Source: Balanoglossus misakiensis
Lineage: Eukaryota; Hemichordata
DNA length: 64,000 nucleotides
Assembly: GCA_040954595.2 (NCBI GenBank)
Contig: CM082583.2
Coordinates: forward strand, 11,780,001 to 11,844,000
Reading direction: 5' to 3'
This document shows, piece after piece, positions 60,736 to 64,000 of this stretch. The notes beneath the pieces are model-generated. The model made no database searches. It had not been told where the DNA came from and worked only from the letters and a program-made list of their open reading frames with translations. Each line of letters begins with the position of its first letter. Position 1 is the first letter of the stretch. A program made the position numbers and the translations under genes.

Positions 60736-61393
60736 ATTTACAATATTATACGATTAAAGGTCCTTGTCGCTACACGTCAACACTGAAAACTTCGCAAGCA
60801 GAACTGTGTCAGTGACGGCGATTCGATTTGTTTTGGTTGCTATGTTTCACGTTGACCCCACGCGTTGACCCCAGTTACCGGAAATGAGCGCCCTCTTGAG
60901 GTAACTTTATTTTCCTGAGCTGTTCACAGGCAGCGAATCATTTTATCGTTGGTGGCGTACTTATTAATGCCTTGCACTTGAAGTTGACGCAAGTTCATAG
61001 TCGTAGAAAAATGAATAAAAACATATTTTTATTGTTATTATTATGAATAAAAATGGGGGAAATATTAATATTAATTATTATTATTCCAAAAATAGTATTA
61101 TTGTTATTGTAGTTATTGTAGTAGTTCTTGTTATCTTGTTGCTCAATAAAAATTTTAAAAAAAAGTTCTTGTTATCTATCATGTCTTAAAATCCAACATA
61201 CCTATGCATTCTGTTTTCTCCCTAACAATGTTGACTCCCAAAAGTCATGTTAGTAGAGTATTTTTGATATTTAGGAGAGTTGTCTTGATGATTTGTATAA
61301 TTAATGAAATATTTTGTTTTTGAGGCAGTGAGAATGTCTGTAAGTTAAATGGAAATAAATTTACAGAATACTTCTGTTAGTTTTTATTGACAG
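60736..61393. other. SPAG8 upstream region and AT-rich spacer
   Basis: The part next to 60735 should be the SPAG8 promoter. From about 61010 the sequence is AT-rich with ATT/TTA runs. No exon was recognised. Confidence 0.4.
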
Positions 61394-61502
61394 ATCCTCC
61401 TTCTAAATTGTCCTTGATAGGTAATCTGAAAACCAAACAGACTCATACTGAGGACTGTTGCCAGGATGAGAAAAACAAAATCCATGGCTGTAAACCTCAC
61501 AG
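61394..61502 (+). CDS. Candidate internal exon, cysteine-containing, unidentified gene
   Basis: Acceptor (ttattgacag) and donor (CACAG|gtatga) flank an open stretch reading DPPSKLSLIGNLKTKQ, then EDCCQDEKNKIHGCKPH. With the later candidate exon at 63013-63076 the phase fits (CAC AG + C TAT). No family recognised and no first exon located. Confidence 0.3.
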
Positions 61503-61590
61503 GTATGAGAAGTTATGTAACCACTATCATCTCTGTCAGTGCCAAGTTGTGGCCGGGGTGTTTATTCCTGAAAAGACCACGTTTGGTTAA

Positions 61591-64000
61591 AGTTCTACAT
61601 GGCATGTGCTGAGGATTCCTTTACATCCAGATGGCCTTTAGGGTATGAGTCTTGAGTCAAGACAATGATCAGGATTTATTGATTGGCATTTAATGAGAAT
61701 GATAAAATTGAAGTTGGATTGACTCACAGGTAAGATCAAAAATTTATGTACCATGTCCACAGCATATTAGTGGGGTTACTACTTTGATCAATCATTACTT
61801 AATTCTCATTGATTTTCTCCCTTTATTTCTGTAATCACCTCATCACCCGAGAGAAAACAGCGAGGTCATTAGGTTTTTAGTGTTATTGATTTTTTTTCTT
61901 GAGAAAAAGTACTTAACCACAAGACTTGAAGGTCTCTGGTTGTTTCCCAAATTATTCCTTCAAATCAACAAACCTTGATTCATAAATCCTACACTCAGTT
62001 AACAGAAGTAATGGGATTATGATTTTGCACTAAATTTTAAAGGAGTAGTATAAAACTCTTGGTGTATTTTGTAGTTTTGGCTTTTTTCTTGTGTGCATTT
62101 GTCTTTGTGTATATGAGCCAACCACTGTTCTTTTATCTATTATATTTTTGCCCAAAGGGAATTCTTCTCAGGAAATTTGTGACAGTTTTCAGACATTTTC
62201 TTTACCATGAATGCCACAGTTTTCAGTAAAGCACGTACATGCCATGTCTTTTTCAATATGGCACAGTGGTATTCTGTTCACAACAACCTGGTGTTTTTGT
62301 TCTCGTATCAAACCCCTACGGATTACTTTCAAAAAACCGTGGTACTTACATGTACAAGGATATATACCTGCATAACTTTTAAAAAAGAAACAATGGCTAA
62401 AACATGAAAAATTTGATGTCATTTAAGTACCGCTCCAGTTAATGTTCCAATCTTACTGAGTTGGCTGAAGTATTCCTCTATTGTCATAGAAGATTTATGG
62501 ACAAATAATTAGCCTGTTCCAGATGAGAAGATTTGATCAATCACGTGATCAATAAGCCGACTACAATGTTGAGATAGTCTGAGCTCAAATGCTGGCATGA
62601 TCATTATGCCGATACCAACTGCAATCCATAGATTGTGTGAGCGATCGAGGGAGAGAGTCAGTGAGCGTGCCCATTCTACCGCAGATTTGCATCATAATAG
62701 AAATTCCGTGCATTGTCAAATAGCAGGAGACTACTTAACATGCCACTGTTCATCTATGCTAAAAGTATACACCTACAACTGTGGCCTGTTCCAACCAGGC
62801 AGCCAGTCAGTCAACTCCTCAACCCAACCCTACATCAACATCAGCATTGAAAGGAATTTGGGACACTGACAGTACAGGCATATAGTCTTTGCACCATCCA
62901 TTGCAAACGTTGGTCTGTGTTGTCACATGGTTGATCACCTCCAACTCCCACTTGTAGATCTGGGATTGTAAAGTTAATTAAGTGTTTTCTGTGCAGCTGC
63001 TATTTTAAGCAGCTATCAAAACCGCAATTCTCAATGTGTTTGCCGTGAAACCACAACCTACTGTGTGATCAATCAGGTATGTAAACTTTGTGCAGTCATT
63101 TTTCAACCTTGAGTGTCACTTTGTTTGTACTGACAGTCCCTGTAAATATGGCAAAGATAGGTATACTGGTTTGAATAGTGGGAATGTATATCAACTTTCA
63201 AGCTTTCTACTGCAAGTTTAACTTAATATTACAAGTTATAGCAATTAATTCATTGTACTGCATGGTAATTTGGTACAGCAATTAATAGATTTGAAAGTTT
63301 GTATATATAATTATTAGAAGTCGAAATCTACATGGCATAAGTAAACAGCTAGCACAAAAATATTTTCAAAATGTACCCTCCATAGTTGCCATTAAGAATG
63401 CAAAAAGCCTAGAGTTTCTTGTTACTCGCATTTCAAAGTAACCTTGCTCTGGTCAGTGTGTTTTGAATGGTCACAGTAAACAATATGGGAACACTGTAAC
63501 AGTGAGCAATCACCAACACTATGTGTAGTTTCTGTAATATTAGACGAAGCGGGACACAGCCAGTTTAATAGCACTCATGTTGGTAACTCACAGTTATAAC
63601 TAGTCCAAGGAAACTTGATTTGAATGTTTCTATCAGTATATAGGGACAACCACGTCAAGTTGGGCTGGTTTCAAGACGGAGAAACCACTGTGCTTTCAAG
63701 TTGTTTTCTAAAAGTGAGTGAAATCTTCGTACGTTGTTGGTTTAGTACATTTGTATGGGTTCTAAAAGTATTAGCAGGATAAACAATGGCCAGGCAATGT
63801 TGGCCGGTGAATGGAGTTGAACACATGCATGACCAGTAATTGTGAAGTGAAAGCACAGTGGGTCCAAACCCAACTGAAAAGTAATTAAAGTCTGACACCT
63901 TGAGTTACACCAAACATGGTTGAAACAACAGATTGTCTTGTACTTGAATACAATAGTGACATCCTCACAGATTAAGTGAAGACTCCTTCATTGTGCAATT
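61591..64000. other. Right-hand AT-rich region
   Basis: Apart from the candidate exon at 63013-63076, no exon, RNA gene or clear repeat was recognised. Likely intronic or intergenic. Confidence 0.4.
63013..63076 (+). CDS. Candidate internal exon, cysteine-rich, unidentified gene
   Basis: After an acceptor (taagcag) the frame reads SYQNRNSQCVCRETTTYCVI and NQ before a donor (gtatgt). C-V-C and a third Cys suggest a disulfide-rich secreted protein, continuing past the right edge. The support is only splice signals and phase with 61394-61502. Confidence 0.28.

Overview
The window is nuclear DNA of a bilaterian animal, most likely a marine invertebrate. Genes are split by short GT-AG introns, promoters carry YY1-like, CCAAT and E-box motifs, and the proteins are animal orthologues (DTWD2, C1orf43, SLC50A1/SWEET, a cytosolic sulfotransferase, an SLC27A acyl-CoA synthetase, SPAG8). 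ShKT-domain proteins and tRNA-derived or foldback repeats would suit a hemichordate, an amphioxus or a similar lineage, but the sequence alone does not fix the phylum. All exon models were built by hand from splice signals, reading phase and remembered family motifs.

Layout. 0.5-0.9 kb: first exon of a type II membrane protein (minus strand) that runs off the left edge. 2.7-4.2 kb: DTWD2 (minus), head to head with a C1orf43 homologue (plus, 4.5-6.8 kb). 7.5-8.9 kb: SWEET sugar transporter (plus). 9.4-9.7 kb: foldback elements. 10.4-13.2 kb: sulfotransferase (plus). 13.8-32.2 kb: an 18.4-kb satellite block of 88-bp units in several subfamilies, interrupted by about 5.5 copies of a 530-558-bp composite repeat with GC-rich palindromes. 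32.7-36.0 kb: SLC27A-type acyl-CoA synthetase (minus), so the satellite fills the gap between two convergent genes. 36.6-40.9 kb: a repetitive region with a tandem array of exon-like units, a 130-bp tandem repeat and a plausible promoter with first exon. 41.4-42.3 kb: a secreted cystine-knot growth factor of the neurotrophin/Spaetzle type (minus). 43.4-47.0 kb and 48.1-56.3 kb: two tandem paralogous genes (minus) for secreted HExxH metallopeptidases with C-terminal ShKT domains. 59.5-60.7 kb: SPAG8 (minus) with a tRNA-derived SINE in an intron. 61-64 kb: mostly non-coding, with two possible cysteine-rich exons on the plus strand.

The genes are ordinary metabolic, transport, ciliary and secreted functions and do not form one pathway. 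The most notable items are the layered satellite with its embedded composite repeat, the peptidase-ShKT gene pair, the cystine-knot cytokine with mixed neurotrophin and Spaetzle features, and a SWEET transporter in which both conserved pocket asparagines are serine.
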